DNA from: Neoechinorhynchus agilis
Taxonomy: Eukaryota; Acanthocephala
Assembly (NCBI GenBank): GCA_051530055.1
Contig: CM121341.1
Location: forward strand, 13,082,001-13,146,000
DNA: 64,000 nucleotides
Reading direction: 5' to 3'
Under the pieces are notes generated by a model that worked only from the letters and a program-made list of their open reading frames with translations, did no database searches and was not told the origin of the DNA. How positions within the stretch are numbered: position 1 is the stretch's first letter; the number at the start of each line of letters is the position of its first letter. Positions 14,401 to 30,000 of this stretch are shown piece by piece. Both the position numbers and the translations under genes were made by a program.

Positions 14401-17099
14401 AACCAGAGATTTTTCGTAGTCGTCACTTTATCGCCCACAAATTCGCTTCAAATTTAATCGACGGCGATCGAAATCGTGACGTCGCGAATGCAAACTTATA
14501 CATCAAATCATTCGTTTCGACCTGAATAGTTTATTAGTAGAACAAGAATCCACAATTTGACCACTATAATATATTTTAAATGTTTGTACTTTTGTTAAAA
14601 AGGAGTAAAAATTCACTCAAACCCGCGTCGTTTTGGTAGTGAAACGTTCAATGTAACGAAAAAACGAGATTTTTCATAGTCGTCACTTTATCGCCCACAA
14701 ATTCGCTTCAAATTGAATCGACGGCGGTCGAAATCGTGACGTCGCGAATGCAAACTTATACATCAAATCATTCGTTTCGACCTGAATAGTTTATTAGTAG
14801 AACAAGAATCCACAATTTGACCACTATAATATATTTTAAATGTTTGTACTTTTGTTAAAAAGGAGTAAAAATTCACTCAAACCCGCGTCTTTTTGGTAGT
14901 TAAACGTTCAATGTTGCGAAAAAACTAGAGATTTTTCATAGTCGTCACTTTATCACCCACAAATTCGCTTCAAATTAAATCGACGGCGGCCGAAATCGTG
15001 ACGTCGCGAAAGCAAACTTATGCATCAAATCATTCGTTTCGACCTGAATAGTTTATTAGTGGAACAAGAATCCACAATTTGACCACTATAATATATTTAA
15101 ATTTTTGTACTTTTGTTAAAAAGGAGTAAAAATTCACTCAAACCCGCGTCGTTTTGGTAGTGAAACGTTCAATATAACGAAAAAACGAGATTTTTCATAG
15201 TCGTCACTTTATCGCCCACAAATTTGCTTCAAATTGAATCGACGGCGGTCGAAATCGAGACGTCGCGAATGCAAACTTATACATCAAATCATTCGTTTCG
15301 ACCTGAATAGTTTATTGGTGGAACAAGAATCCACAATTTGACCACTGTAATGTATTTTAAATGTTTGTACTTTTATTAAAAAGAAGTAAAAATTCACTCA
15401 AACCCGCGTCTTTTTGGTAGTTAAACGTTCAATGTTGCGAAAAAACTAGAGATTTTTCATAGTCGTCACTTTATCACCCACAAATTCGCTTCAAATTAAA
15501 TCGACGGCGGCCGAAATCGTGACGTCGCGAATGCAAACTTATACATCAAATCATTCGTTTGGATCTGAATAGTTTATTAGTGGAACTAGAATCCACAATT
15601 TGACCACTATAATGTATTTTAAATGTTTGTACTTTTGTTAAAAAGGAGTAAAAATTCACTCAAACCCGCGTCTTTTTGGTAGTTAAACGTTCAATGTTGC
15701 GAAAAAACTAGAGATTTTTCATAGTCGTCACTTTATCGCCCACAAATTCGCTTCAAATTGAATCGACGGCGGTCGAAATCGTGACGTCGCGAATGCAAAC
15801 TTATACATCAAATCATTCGTTTGGATCTGAATAGTTTATTAGTGGAACAAGAATCCACAATTTGACCACTATAATATATTTTAAATGTTTGTACTTTTGT
15901 TAAAAAGGAGTAAAAATTCACTCAAACCCGCGTCTTTTTGGTAGTTAAACGTTCAATGTTGCGAAAAAACTAGAGATTTTTCATAGTTGTCACTTTATCA
16001 CCCACAAATTCGCTTCAAATTAAATCGACGGCGGCCGAAATCGTGACGTCGCGAATGCAAACTTATACATCAAATCATTCGTTTGGATCTGAATAGTTTA
16101 TTAGTGGAACAAGAATCTACAATTTGACCACTATAATGTATTTTAAATGTTTGTACTTTTGTTAAATAGGAGTAAAAATTCACTCAAACCCGAGTCTTTT
16201 TTGTAGTGAAACGTTCGATGTAACGAAAAAACGAGAGATTTTTCATAGTCGTCACTTTATCGCCCACAAATTCGCTTCAAATTGAATCGACGGCGATCGA
16301 AATCGTGACGTCGCGAATGCAAACTTATACATCAAATCATTCGTTTGGATCTGAATTGTTTATTAGTAGAACAAGAATCTACAATTTGATCCCTATAATA
16401 TATTTTAAATATTTGTACTTTTGTAAAAAAGGAGTAAAAATTCACTCAAACCCACGTCTTTTTGGTAGTGAAACGTTCAATGTAGCGAAAAAACTAGAGA
16501 TTTTTCATAGTCGTCACTTTATCGCCCACAAATTCGCTTCAAATTGAATCGACGGCGGTCGAAATCGTGACGTCGCGAATGCAAACTTATACATCAAATC
16601 ATTCGTTTCGACCCGAATAGTTTATTGGTGGAACAAGAATCCACAATTTGACCACTATAATATATTTTAAATGTTTGTACTTTTGTTAAAAAGGAGTAAA
16701 AATTCACTCAAACCCGCGTCTTTTTGGTAGTGAAACGTTCAATGTAGCGAAAAAACTAGAGATTTTTCATAGTCGTCACTTTATCGCTCACAAATTCGCT
16801 ACAAATTGAATCGACGGCGGTCGAAATCGTGACGTCGCGAATGCAAACTTATACATCAAATCATTCGTTTCGACCAATTTATTGGTGAACAAGAATCCAC
16901 AATTTGACCACTATAATATATTTTAAATGTTTGTACTTTTGTTAAATAGGAGTAAAAATTCACTCAAACCCGAGTCTTTTTTGTAGTGAAACGTTCAATT
17001 TAACGAAAAAACGAGAGATTCTTCATGGTTGTCACTTTATCGCCCACAAATTCGCTTCAAATTGAATCGACGGCGATCGAAATCGTGACGTCGCGAATG

Positions 17100-20000
17100 C
17101 AAACTTATACATCAAATCATTCGTTTGGATCTTAATAGTTTATTAGTGGAACAAGAATCCACAATTTGATCCCTATAATATATTTTAAATATTTGTACTT
17201 TTGTTAAAAAGGAGCAAAAATTCACTCAAACCCGCGTCTTTTTGGTAGTTAAACGTTCAATGTAGCGAAAAAACTAGAGATTTTTCATAGTTGTCACTTC
17301 AGCGCCCACAAATTCGCTTCAAATTGAATCGGCGGCGGTCGAAATCGTGACGTCGCGAATGCAAACTTATACATCAAATCATTCGTTTGGATCTTAATAG
17401 TCTATTAGTGGAACAAGAATCCACAATTTGATCCCTATAATATATTTTAAATGTTTGTACTTTTGTTAAAAAGGAGTAAAAATTCACTCAAACCCGCGTC
17501 TTTTTGGTAGTTAAACGTTCAATGTTGCGAAAAACTAGAGATTTTTCATAGTCGTCACTTTATCACCCACAAATTCGCATCAAATTAAATCGACGGCGGC
17601 CGAAATCGTGACATCGCGAAAGCAAACTTATGCATCAAATCATTCGTTTCGACCTGAATGGTTTATTAGTAGAACAAAAATCCACAATTTGACCACTGTA
17701 ATGTATTTTAAATGTTTGTACTTTTATTAAAAAGAAGTAAAAATTCACTCAAATTTTGGTAGTGAAACGTTCAATGTCGAAAAAACGTTTTTCATAGTCG
17801 TCACTTTATCGCCCACAAATTCGCTTCAAATTGAATCGACGGCGGTCGAAATCGTGACGTCGCGAATGCAAACTTATACATCAAATCATTTGTTTGGATC
17901 TGAATAGTTTATTAGTGGAACAAGAATCCACAATTTGACCACAATAATATATTTTAAATGTTTGTACTTTTGTTAAAAAGGAGTAAAAATTCACTCAAAC
18001 CCGCGTCTTTTTGGTAGTAAAACGTTCAATGTAACGAAAAAACAATAGATTTTTCATAGTCGTCACTTTATCGCCCACAAATTCGCTTCAAATTGATTCG
18101 ACGGCGATCGAAATCGTGACGTCGCGAATGCAAACTTATACATCAAATCATTCGTTTGGATCTGAATAGTTTATTAGTGGAACAAGAATCCACAATTTGA
18201 CCACTATAATATATTTTAAATGTTTGTACTTTTGTTAAAAAGGAGAAAAATTCACTCAAACCCGCGTCGTTTTGGTAGTGAAACGTTCAATGTAACGAAA
18301 AAACAGAGATTTTTCATAGTCGTCACTTTATCGCCGACAAATTCGCTTCAAATTGAATCGACGGCGGTCGAAATCGTGACGTTGCGAATGCAAACTTATA
18401 CATCAAATCATTCGTTTCGACCTGAATTGTTTATTAGTAGAACAAGAATCTACAATTTGATCCCTATAATATATTTTAAATATTTGTACTTTTGTAAAAA
18501 AGGAGTAAAAATTCACTCAAACCCGCGTCTTTTTTGTAGTGAAACGTTCAATGTAGCGAAAAAACTAGAGATTTTTCATAGTCGTCACTTTATCGCCCAC
18601 AAATTCGCTTCAAATTGAATCGACGGCGGTCGAAATCGTGACGTCGCGAATGCAAACTTATACATCAAATCATTCGTTTCGACCCGAATAGTTTATTGGT
18701 GGAACAAGAATCCACAATTTGACCACTATAATATATTTTAAATGTTTGTACTTTTGTTAAAAAGGAGTAAAAATTCACTCAAACCCGAGTCTTTTTTGTA
18801 GTTAAACGTTCAATGTTGCGAAAAAACTAGAGATTTTTCATAGTTGTCACTTTATCGCCCACAAATTCGCTTCAAATTGAATCGACGGCGATCGAAATCG
18901 TGACGTCGCGAATGCAAACTTATACATCAAATCATTCGTTTGGATCTGAATAGTTTATTAGTGGAACAAGAATCCACAATTTGACCACTATAATATATTT
19001 TAAATGTTTGTACTTTTATTTAAAAGGAGAATAAATTCAGTCAAACCAGCGTCGTTTTGGTAGTGAAACGTTCAATGTTGCGAAAAAACTAGAGATTTTT
19101 CATAGTCGTCGCTTTATCACCCACAAATTCGCTTCAAATTGATTCGACGGCGATCGAAATCGTGACGTCGCGAATGCAAACTTATACATCAAATCATTCG
19201 TTTCGACCTGAATAGTTTATTGGTGGAACAAGAATCCACAATTTTACCACTATAATATATTTTAAATGTTTGTACTTTTTTTAAAAAGGCGTAAAAATTC
19301 ACTCAAACCCGAGTCTTTTTTGTAGTTAAACGTTCAATGTTGCGAAAAAACTAGAGATTTTTCACAGTCGTCACTTTATCGCCCACAAATTCGCTTCAAA
19401 TTGAATCGACGGCGGTCGAAATCGTGACGTCGCGAATGCAAACTTATAAATCGAATCATTCGTTTCGACCTGAATAGTTTATTAGCAGAACAAGAATCCA
19501 CAATTTGATCACTATAATATATTTTAAATGTTTTTACTTTTATTTAAAAGGAGAATAAATTCAGTCAAACCAGCGTCGTTTTGGTAGTGAAACGTTCAAT
19601 GTTGCGAAAAAACTAGAGATTTTTCATAGTCGTCGCTTTATCACCCACAAATTCGCTTCAAATTGATTCGACGGCGATCGAAATCGTGACGTCGCGAATG
19701 CAAACTTATACATCAAATCATTCGTTTGGATCTGAATAGTTTATTAGTGGAACAAGAATCCACAATTTGACCACTATAATATATTTTAAATGTTTGTACT
19801 TTTGTTAAAAAGGAGTAAAAATTCACTCAAACCCGCGTCGTTTTGGTAGTGAAAAGTTCAATGTAACGAAAAAACCAGAGATTTTTCACAGTCGTCACTT
19901 TATCGCCGACAAATTCGCTTCAAATTGAATCGACGGCGGTCGAAATCGTGACGTTGCGAATGCAAACTTATACATCAAATCATTCGTTTCGACCTGAATA

Positions 20001-22830
20001 GTTTATTAGTAGAACAAGAATCCACAATTTGATCCCTATAATATATTTTAAAGATTTGTACTTTTGTTAAAAAGGAGTAAAAATTCACTCAAACCCGCGT
20101 CTTTTTGGTAGTTAAACGTTCAATGTTGCGAATAAACTAGAGATTTTTCATAGTCATCACTTTATCACCCACAAATTCGCTTAAAATTAAATCGACGGCG
20201 GCCGAAATCGAGACGTCGCGAAAGCAAACTTATGCATCAAATCATTCGTTTCGACCTGAATGGTTTATTAGTAGAACAAAAATCCACAATTTGACCACTG
20301 TAATGTATTTTAAATGTTTGTACTTTTATTAAAAAGAAGTAAACATTCACTCAAACCCGCGTCGTTTTGGTAGTGAAACGTTCAATGTAACGAAAAAACG
20401 AGATTTTTCATAGTCGTCAGTTTATCGCCCTCAAATTCGCTTCAAATTAAATCGACGGCGGTCGAAATCGTGACGTCGCGAATGCAAACTTATACATCAA
20501 ATCATTCGTTTCGACCTGAATAGTTAATTGGTGGAACAGGAATCCACAATTTGACCACTATAATATATTTTAAATGTTTGTACTTTTGTTAAAGAGGCGT
20601 AAAAATTCACTCAAACCCGAGTCTTTTTGGTAGTTAAACGTTCAATGTAGCGAAAAAACTAGAGATTTTTCATAGTTGTCACTTTAGCGCCCACAAATTC
20701 GCTTCAAATTGAATCGACGGCGGTCGAAATCGTGACGTCGCGAATGCAAACTTATACATCAAATCATTCGTTTCGACCTGAATAGTTTATTAGTAGAACA
20801 AGAATCCACAATTTGACTACTATAATATATTTTAAATGTTTGTACTTTTGTTAAAAAGGAGTAAAAATTCACTCAAACCCGCGTCGTTTTGGTAGTGAAA
20901 CGTTCAATATAACGAAAAAACTAGAGATTTTTCATAGTCGTCACTTTATCGCCAACAAATTCGCTTCAAATTGAATCGACGGCGGTCGAAATCGTGTCGT
21001 CGCGAATGCAAACTTATACATCAAATCATTCGTTTCGACCTGAATGGTTTATTAGTAGAACAAGAATCCACAATTTGACCACTATAATATATTTTTAATG
21101 TTTGTACTTTTTTTAAAAAGGCGTAAAAATTCACTCAAACCCGAGTCTTTTTGGTAGTTAAACGTTCAATGTTGCGAAAAAACTAGAGATTTTTCATAGT
21201 CGTCACTTTATCACCCACAAATTCGCTTCAAATTGAATCGACGGCGATCGAAATCGTGACGTCGCGAATGCAAACTTATACATCAAATCATTCGTTTGGA
21301 TCTTAATAGTTTATTAGTGGAACAAGAATCCACAATTTGATCCCTATAATATATTTTAAATATTTGTACTTTTGTTAAAAAGGAGCAAAAATTCACTCAA
21401 ACCCGCGTCTTTTTGGTAGTTAAACGTTCAATGTAGCGAAAAAACTAGAGATTTTTCATAGTTGTCACTTCAGCGCCCACAAATTCGCTTCAAATTGAAT
21501 CGGCGGCGGTCGAAATCGTGACGTCGCGAATGCAAACTTATACATCAAATCATTCGTTTGGATCTTAATAGTCTATTAGTGGAACAAGAATCCACAATTT
21601 GATCCCTATAATATATTTTAAATGTTTGTACTTTTGTTAAAAAGGTAAAAATTCACTCAAACCCGCGTCTTTTTGGTAGTTAAACGTTCAATGTTGCGAA
21701 AAAACTAGAGATTTTTCATAGTCGTCACTTTATCACCCACAAATTCGCATCAAATTAAATCGACGGCGGCCGAAATCGTGACATCGCGAAAGCAAACTTA
21801 TGCATCAAATCATTCGTTTCGACCTGTATGGTTTAATAGTAGAACAAGAATCCACAATTTGACCACTGTAATGTATTTTAAATGTTTGTACTTTTATTAA
21901 AAAGAAGTAAAAATTCACTCAAACCCGCGTCGTTTTGGTAGTGAAACGTTCAATGTCACGAAAAAACGAGAGATTTTTCATAGTCGTCACTTTATCGCCC
22001 ACAAATTCGCTTCAAATTGAATCGACGGCGGTCGAAATCGTGACGTCGCGAATGCAAACTTATACATCAAATCATTTGTTTGGATCTGAATAGTTTATTA
22101 GTGGAACAAGAATCCACAATTTGATCCCAATATATTTTAAATGTTTGTACTTTTGTTAAAAAGGCGTAAAAATTCACTCAAACCCGAGTCTTTTTGGTAG
22201 TTAAGCGTTCAATGTTGCGAAAAAACTAGAGATTTTTCACAGTCGTCACTTTATCGCCCACAAATTCGCTTCAAATTGAATCGACGGCGGTCGAAATCGT
22301 GACGTCGCGAATGCAAACTTATACATCAAATCATTCGTTTGGATCTGAATAGTTTATTAGTGGAACAAGAATCCACAATTTGACCACTTTAATATATTTT
22401 AAATGTTTGTACTTTTGTTAAAAAGTAGTAAAAATTCACTAAAACCCGCGTCTTTTTGGTAGTGAAACGTTCAATGTAACGAAAAAACCAGAGATTTTTC
22501 ACAGTCGTCACTTTATCGCCGACAAATTCGCTTCAAATTGAATCGACGGCGGTCGAAATCGTGACGTTGCGAATGCAAACTTATACATCAAATCATTCGT
22601 TTCGACCTGAATTGTTTATTAGTAGAACAAGAATCTACAATTTGATCCCTATAATATATTTTAAATATTTGTACTTTTGTAAAAAAGGAGTAAAAATTCA
22701 CTCAAACCCACGTCTTTTTTGTAGTGAAACGTTCAATGTAGCGAAAAAACTAGAGATTTTTCATAGTCGTCACTTTATCGCCCACAAATTCGCTTCAAAT
22801 TGAATCGACGGCGGTCGAAATCGTGACGTC
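17100..22830. repeat. sixteen-monomer higher-order repeat, two copies
   Basis: The rare variant CACTTCAGCGCCCACAAATT followed by a GGCGGCGG core occurs near 17295 and 21466, an offset of ~4171 bp (16 monomers); neighbouring private variants (CATCGCGAAAGC, GTTGCGAATGC with GATCCCTATAATATATTTTA) recur in the same order at the same offset. Confidence 0.8.
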
Positions 22831-25800
22831 GCGAATGCAAACTTATACATCAAATCATTCGTTTCGACCCGAATAGTTTATTGGTGGAACAAGAATCCAC
22901 AATTTGACCACTATAATATATTTTAAATGTTTGTACTTTTGTTAAAAAGGTGTAAAAATTCACTCAAACCCGCGTCTTTTTGGTAGTGAAACGTTCAATG
23001 TAGCGAAAAAACTAGAGATTTTTCATAGTCGTCACTTTATCGCCCACAAATTCGCTTCAAATTGAATCGACGGCGGTCGAAATCGTGACGTCGCGAATGC
23101 AAACTTATACATCAAATCATTCGTTTCGACCCGAATAGTTTATTGGTGGAACAAGAATCCACAATTTGACCACTATAATATATTTTAAATGTTTGTACTT
23201 TTGTTAAAAAGGAGTAAAAATTCACTCAAACCCGCGTCTTTTTGGTAGTTAAACGTTCAATGTAGCGAAAAAACTAGAGATTTTTCATAGTCGTCACTTT
23301 ATCGCCCACAAATTCGCTTCAAATTGAATCGACGGCGGTCGAAATCGTGACGTCGCGAATGCAAACTTATACATCAAATCATTCGTTTCGACCTGAATAG
23401 TTTATTGGTGGAACAAGAATCCACAATTTGACCACTATAATATATTTTAAATGTTTGTACTTTTGTTAAAAAGTAGTAAAAATTCACTCAAACCCGCGTC
23501 TTTTTGGTAGTTAAACGTTCAATGTTGCGAAAAAACTAGAGATTTTTCATAGTCGTCACTTTATCACCCACAAATTCGCTTCAAATTAAATCGACGGCGG
23601 CCGAAATCGTGACGTCGCGAATGCAAACTTATACATCAAATCATTCGTTTGGATCTGAATAGTTTATTAGTGGAACAAGAATCCACAATTTGACCACTAT
23701 AATATATTTTAAATGTTTGTACTTTTGTTAAAAAGGAGTAAAAATTCACTCAAACCCGCGTCTTTTTGGTAGTTAAACGTTCAATGTTGCGAAAAAACTA
23801 GAGATTTTTCATAGTCGTCACTTTATCACCCACAAATTCGCTTCAAATTGAATCGACGGCGGTCGAAATCGTGACGTCGCGAATGCAAACTTATACATCA
23901 AATCATTCGTTTCGACCTGAATAGTTTATTAGTGGAACAAGAATCCACAATTTGACCACTATAATATATTTTAAATGTTTGTACTTTTGTTAAAAGGAGT
24001 AAAATTCACTCAAACCCGCGTCGTTTTGGTAGTAAACGTTCAATGTTGCGAAAAAACTAGAGATTTTTCAATCGCTATCGCCCACAAATTCGCTTCAAAT
24101 TGAATCGACGGCGGTCGAAATCGTTACGTCGCGAATGCAAACTTATAAATCGAATCATTCGTTTCGACCATAGTTTATTAGCAGAACAAGAATCCACAAT
24201 TTGATCACTATAATATATTTTAAATGTTTTTACTTTTATTTAAAAGGAGAATAAATTCAGTCAAACCAGCGTCGTTTTGGTAGTGAAACGTTCAATGTTG
24301 CGAAAAAACTAGAGATTTTTCATAGTCGTCGCTTTATCACCCACAAATTCGCTTCAAATTGATTCGACGGCGATCGAAATCGTGACGTCGCGAATGCAAA
24401 CTTATACATCAAATCATTCGTTTGGATCTGAATAGTTTATTAGTGGAACAAGAATCCACAATTTGACCACTATAATATATTTTAAATGTTTGTACTTTTG
24501 TTAAAAAGGAGTAAAAATTCACTCAAACCCGCGTCGTTTTGGTAGTGAAAAGTTCAATGTAACGAAAAAACCAGAGATTTTTCACAGTCGTCACTTTATC
24601 GCCGACAAATTCGTTCAAATTGAATAGACGGCGGTCGAAATCGTGACGTTGCGAATGCAAACTTAACATCAAATCATTCGTTTCGACCTGAATGGTTTAT
24701 TAGTAGAACAAGAATCCACAATTTGACCACTATAATATATTTTAAATGTTTGTACTTTTTTTAAAAAGGCGTAAAAATTCACTCAAACCCGAGTCTTTTT
24801 GGTAGTTAAACGTTCAATGTTGCGAAAAAACTAGAGATTTTTCATAGTCGTCACTTTATCACCCACAAATTCGCTTCAAATTAAATCGACGGCGGCCGAA
24901 ATCGTGACGTCGCGAATGCAAACTTATACATCAAATCATTCGTTTCGACCTGAATAGTTTATTGGTGGAACAGGAATCCACAATTTGACCACTATAATAT
25001 ATTTTAAATGTTTGTACTTTTGTTAAAGAGGCGTAAAAATTCACTCAAACCCGAGTCTTTTTGGTAGTTAAACGTTCAATGTAGCGAAAAAACTAGAGAT
25101 TTTTCATAGTTGTCACTTTAGCGCCCACAAATTCGCTTCAAATTGAATCGACGGCGGTCGAAATCGTGACGTCGCGAATGCAAACTTATACATCAAATCA
25201 TTCGTTTCGACCTGAATAGTTTATTAGTAGAACAAGAATCCACAATTTGACCACTATAATATATTTTAAATGTTTGTACTTTTGTTAAAAAGGAGTAAAA
25301 ATTCACTCAAACCCGCGTCGTTTTGGTAGTGAAACGTTCAATGTAACGAAAAAACGAGATTTTTCATAGTCGTCACTTTATCGCCAACAAATTCGCTTCA
25401 AATTGAATCGACGGCGGTCGAAATCGTGTCGTCGCGAATGCAAACTTATACATCAAATCATTCGTTTCGACCTGAATGGTTTATTAGTAGAACAAGAATC
25501 CACAATTTGACCACTATAATATATTTTTAATGTTTGTACTTTTTTTAAAAAGGCGTAAAAATTCACTCAAACCCGAGTCTTTTTGGTAGTTAAACGTTCA
25601 ATGTTGCGAAAAAACTAGAGATTTTTCATAGTCGTCACTTTATCACCCACAAATTCGCTTCAAATTAAATCGACGGCGGCCGAAATCGTGACGTCGCGAA
25701 AGCAAACTTATGCATCAAATCATTCGTTTCGACCTGAATGGTTTATTAGTGAACAAGAATCCACAATTTGACCACTATAATATATTTTAAATGTTTGTAC

Positions 25801-27049
25801 TTTTGTTAAAAAGGAGTAAAAATTCACTCAAACCCGCGTCTTTTTGGTAGTGAAACGTTCAATGTAGCGAAAAAACTAGAGATTTTTCATAGTCGTCACT
25901 TTATCGCCCACAAATTCGCTTCAAATTGAATCGACGGCGGTCGAAATCGTGACGTCGCGAATGCAAACTTATACATCAAATCATTCGTTTCGACCTGAAT
26001 TGTTTATTAGTAGAACAAGAATCCACAATTTGACCACTATAATATATTTTAAATGTTTGTACTTTTGTTAAAAAGGAGTAAAAATTCACTCAAACCCGCG
26101 TCGTTTTGGTAGTGAAACGTTCAATGTAGCGAAAAACTAGAGATTTTTCATAGTTGTCACTTTAGCGCCCACAAATTCGCTTCAAATTGAATCGACGGCG
26201 GTCGAAATCGTGACGTCGCGAATGCAAACTTATACATCAAATCATTCGTTTCGACCCGAATTGTTTATTTGTGGAACAAGAATCCACAATTTGACCACTA
26301 TAATATATTTTAAATGTTTGTACTTTTGTTAAAAAGGAGTAAAAATTCACTCAAACCCGAGTCTTTTTGGTAGTGAAACGTTCAATGTTACGAAAAAACG
26401 AGATTTTTCATAGTTGTCACCTTAGCGCCCACAAATTCGCTTCAAATTGAATCGACGGCGGTCGAAATCGAGACGTCGCGAATGCAAACTTATACATCAA
26501 ATCATTCGTTTCGACCTGAATAGTTTATTAGTAGAACAAGAATCCACAATTTGACCACTATAATATATTTTAAATGTTTGTACTTTTGTTAAAAAGGTGT
26601 AAAAATTCACTCAAACCCGCGCCGTTTTGGTAGTGAAACGTTCAATGTAACGAAAAAACGAGATTTTTCATAGTCGTCACTTTATCGCCCACAAATTTGC
26701 TTCGAATTGAATCGACGGCGGTCGAAATCGTGACGTCGCGAATGCAAACTTATACATCAAATCATTCGTTTCGAACCGAATAGTTTATTGGTGGAACAAG
26801 AATCCACAATTTGACCACTATAATATATTTTAAATGTTTGTACTTTTGCTAAAAAGGCGTAAAAATTCACTCAAACCCGAGTCTTTTTGGTAGTTAAACG
26901 TTCAATGTTGCGAAAAAACTAGAGATTTTTCATAGTCGTCACTTTATCACCCACAAATTCGCTTCAAATTGATTCGACGGCGATCGAAATCGTGACGTCG
27001 CGAAAGCAAACTTATGCATTAAATCATTCGTTTCGACCTGAATGGTTTA

Positions 27050-30000
27050 TTAGTAGAACAAGAATCCACAATTTGACCACTATAATATATTTTAAATGTT
27101 TGTACTTTTATTAAAATGAAGTAAAAATTCACTCAAACCCGCGTCGTTTTGGTAGTGAAACGTTCAATCTAACGAAAAAACGAGAGATTTTTCATAGTCG
27201 TCACTTTATCGCCCACAAATTCGCTTCAAATTGATTCGACGGCGGTCGAAATCGTGACGTCGCGAATGCAAACTTATACATCAAATCATTCATTTGGATC
27301 TGAATCGTTTATTAGCAGAACAAGAATCCACAATTTGATCACTATAATATATTTTAAATGTTTTTACTTTTATTTAAAAGGAGAATAAATTCAGTCAAAC
27401 CAGCGTCGTTTTGGTAGTGAAACGTTCAATGTTGCGAAAAAACTAGAGATTTTTCATAGTCTTCGCTTTATCACCCACAAATTCGCTTCAAATTGATTCG
27501 ACGGCGATCGAAATCGTGACGTCGCGAATGCAAACTTATACATCAAATCATTGGTTTGGATCTGAGTTGTTTATTAGTGGAACAATAATCCACAATTTGA
27601 CCACTATAATATATTTTAAATGTTTGTACTTTTGTTAAAAAGGAGTAAAAATTCACTCAAACCCGCGTCTTTTTGGTAGTTAAACGTTCAATGTTGCGAA
27701 AAAACTAGAGATTTTTCATAGTCGTCACTTTATCACCCACAAATTCGCTTCAAATTGAATCGACGGCGGTCGAAATCGTGACGTCGCGAATGCAAACTTA
27801 TACATCAAATCATTCGTTTCGACCTGAATAGTTTATTAGTAGAACAAGAATCCACAATTTGACCACTATAATATATTTTAAATGTTTGTACTTTTTTTAA
27901 AAAGGCGTAAAAATTCACTCAAACCCGAGTCTTTTTGGTAGTTAAACGTTCAATGTTGCGAAAAAACTAGAGATTTTTCATAGTCGTCACTTTATCACCC
28001 ACAAATTCGCTTCAAATTAAATCGACGGCGGCCGAAATCGTGACGTAGCGAAAGCAAACTTATGAATCAAATCATTCGTTTCGACCTGAATGGTTTATTA
28101 GTAGAACAAGAATCCACAATTTGACCACTATAATATATTTTAAATGTTTGTACTTTTGTTAAAAAGGAGTAAAAATTCACTCAAACCCGCGTCTTTTTGG
28201 TAGTGAAACGTTCAATGTAGCGAAAAAACTAGAGATTTTTCATAGTCGTCACTTTATCGCCCACAAATTCGCTTCAAATTGAATCGACGGCGGTCGAAAT
28301 CGTGACGTCGCGAATGCAAACTTATACATCAAATCATTCGTTTCGACCCGAATTGTTTAATAGTAGAACAAGAATCCACAATTTGACCACTATAATAAAT
28401 TTTAAATGTTTGTACTTTTGTTAAAAATGAGTAAAAATTCACTCAAACCCGCGTCGTTTTGGTAGTGAAACGTTCAATGTAGCGAAAAAACTAGAGATTT
28501 TTCATAGTTGTCACTTTAGCGCCCACAAATTCGCTTCAAATTGAATCGACGGCGGTCGAAATCGTGACGTCGCGCATGCAAACTTATACATCAAATCATT
28601 CGTTTCGACCCGAATTGTTTATTTTTGGAACAAGAATCCACAATTTGACCACTATAATATATTTTAAATGTTTGTACTTTTGTTAAAAAGGAGTAAAAAT
28701 TCACTCAAACCCGCGTCTTTTTGGTAGTTAAACGTTCAATGTAGCGAAAAAACTAGAGATTTTTCATAGTTGTCACTTTAGCGCCCACAAATTCGCTTCA
28801 AATTGAATCGACGGCGGTCGAAATCGTGACGTCGCGCATGCAAACTTATACATCAAATCATTCGTTTCGACCTGAATAGTTTATTGGTGGAACAAGAATC
28901 CACAATTTGACCACTATAATATATTTTAAATGTTTGTACTTTTGTTAAAAAGGAGTAAAAATTCACTCAAACCCGCGTCTTTTTGGTAGTTAAACGTTCA
29001 ATGTTGCGAATAAACTAGAGATTTTTCATAGTCGTCACTTTATCACCCACAAATTCGCTTAAAATTAAATCGACGGCGGCCGAAATCGAGACGTCGCGAA
29101 AGCAAACTTATGCATCAAATCATTCGTTTCGACCTGAATGGTTTATTAGTAGAACAAAAATCCACAATTTGACCACTGTAATGTATTTTAAATGTTTGTA
29201 CTTTTATTAAAAAGAAGTAAAAATTCACTCAAACCCGCGTAGTTTTGGTAGTGAAACGTTCAATGTAACGAAAAAACGAGATTTTTCATAGTCGTCACTT
29301 TATCGCCCACAAATTCGCTTCAAATTGAATCGACGGCGGTCGAAATCGTGACGTCGCGAATGCAAACTTATACATCAAATCATTCGTTTCGACCTGAATG
29401 GTTTATTAGTAGAACAAGAATCCACAATTTGACCACTATAATATATTTTAAATGTTTGTACTTTTATTAAAATGAAGTAAAAATTCACTCAAACCCGCGT
29501 CGTTTTGGTAGTGAAACGTTCAATCTAACGAAAAAACGAGAGATTTTTCATAGTCGTCACTTTATCGCCCACAAATTCGCTTCAAATTGATTCGACGGCG
29601 GTCGAAATCGTGACGTCGCGAATGCAAACTTATACATCAAATCATTCATTTGGATCTGAATCGTTTATTAGCAGAACAAGAATCCACAATTTGATCACTA
29701 TAATATATTTTAAATGTTTTTACTTTTATTTAAAAGGAGAATAAATTCAGTCAAACCAGCGTCGTTTTGGTAGTGAAACGTTCAATGTTGCGAAAAAACT
29801 AGAGATTTTTCATAGTCTTCGCTTTATCACCCACAAATTCGCTTCAAATTGATTCGACGGCGATCGAAATCGTGACGTCGCGAATGCAAACTTATACATC
29901 AAATCATTGGTTTGGATCTGAGTTGTTTATTAGTGGAACAATAATCCACAATTTGACCACTATGATATATTTTAAATGTTTGTACTTTTGTTAAAAAGGA

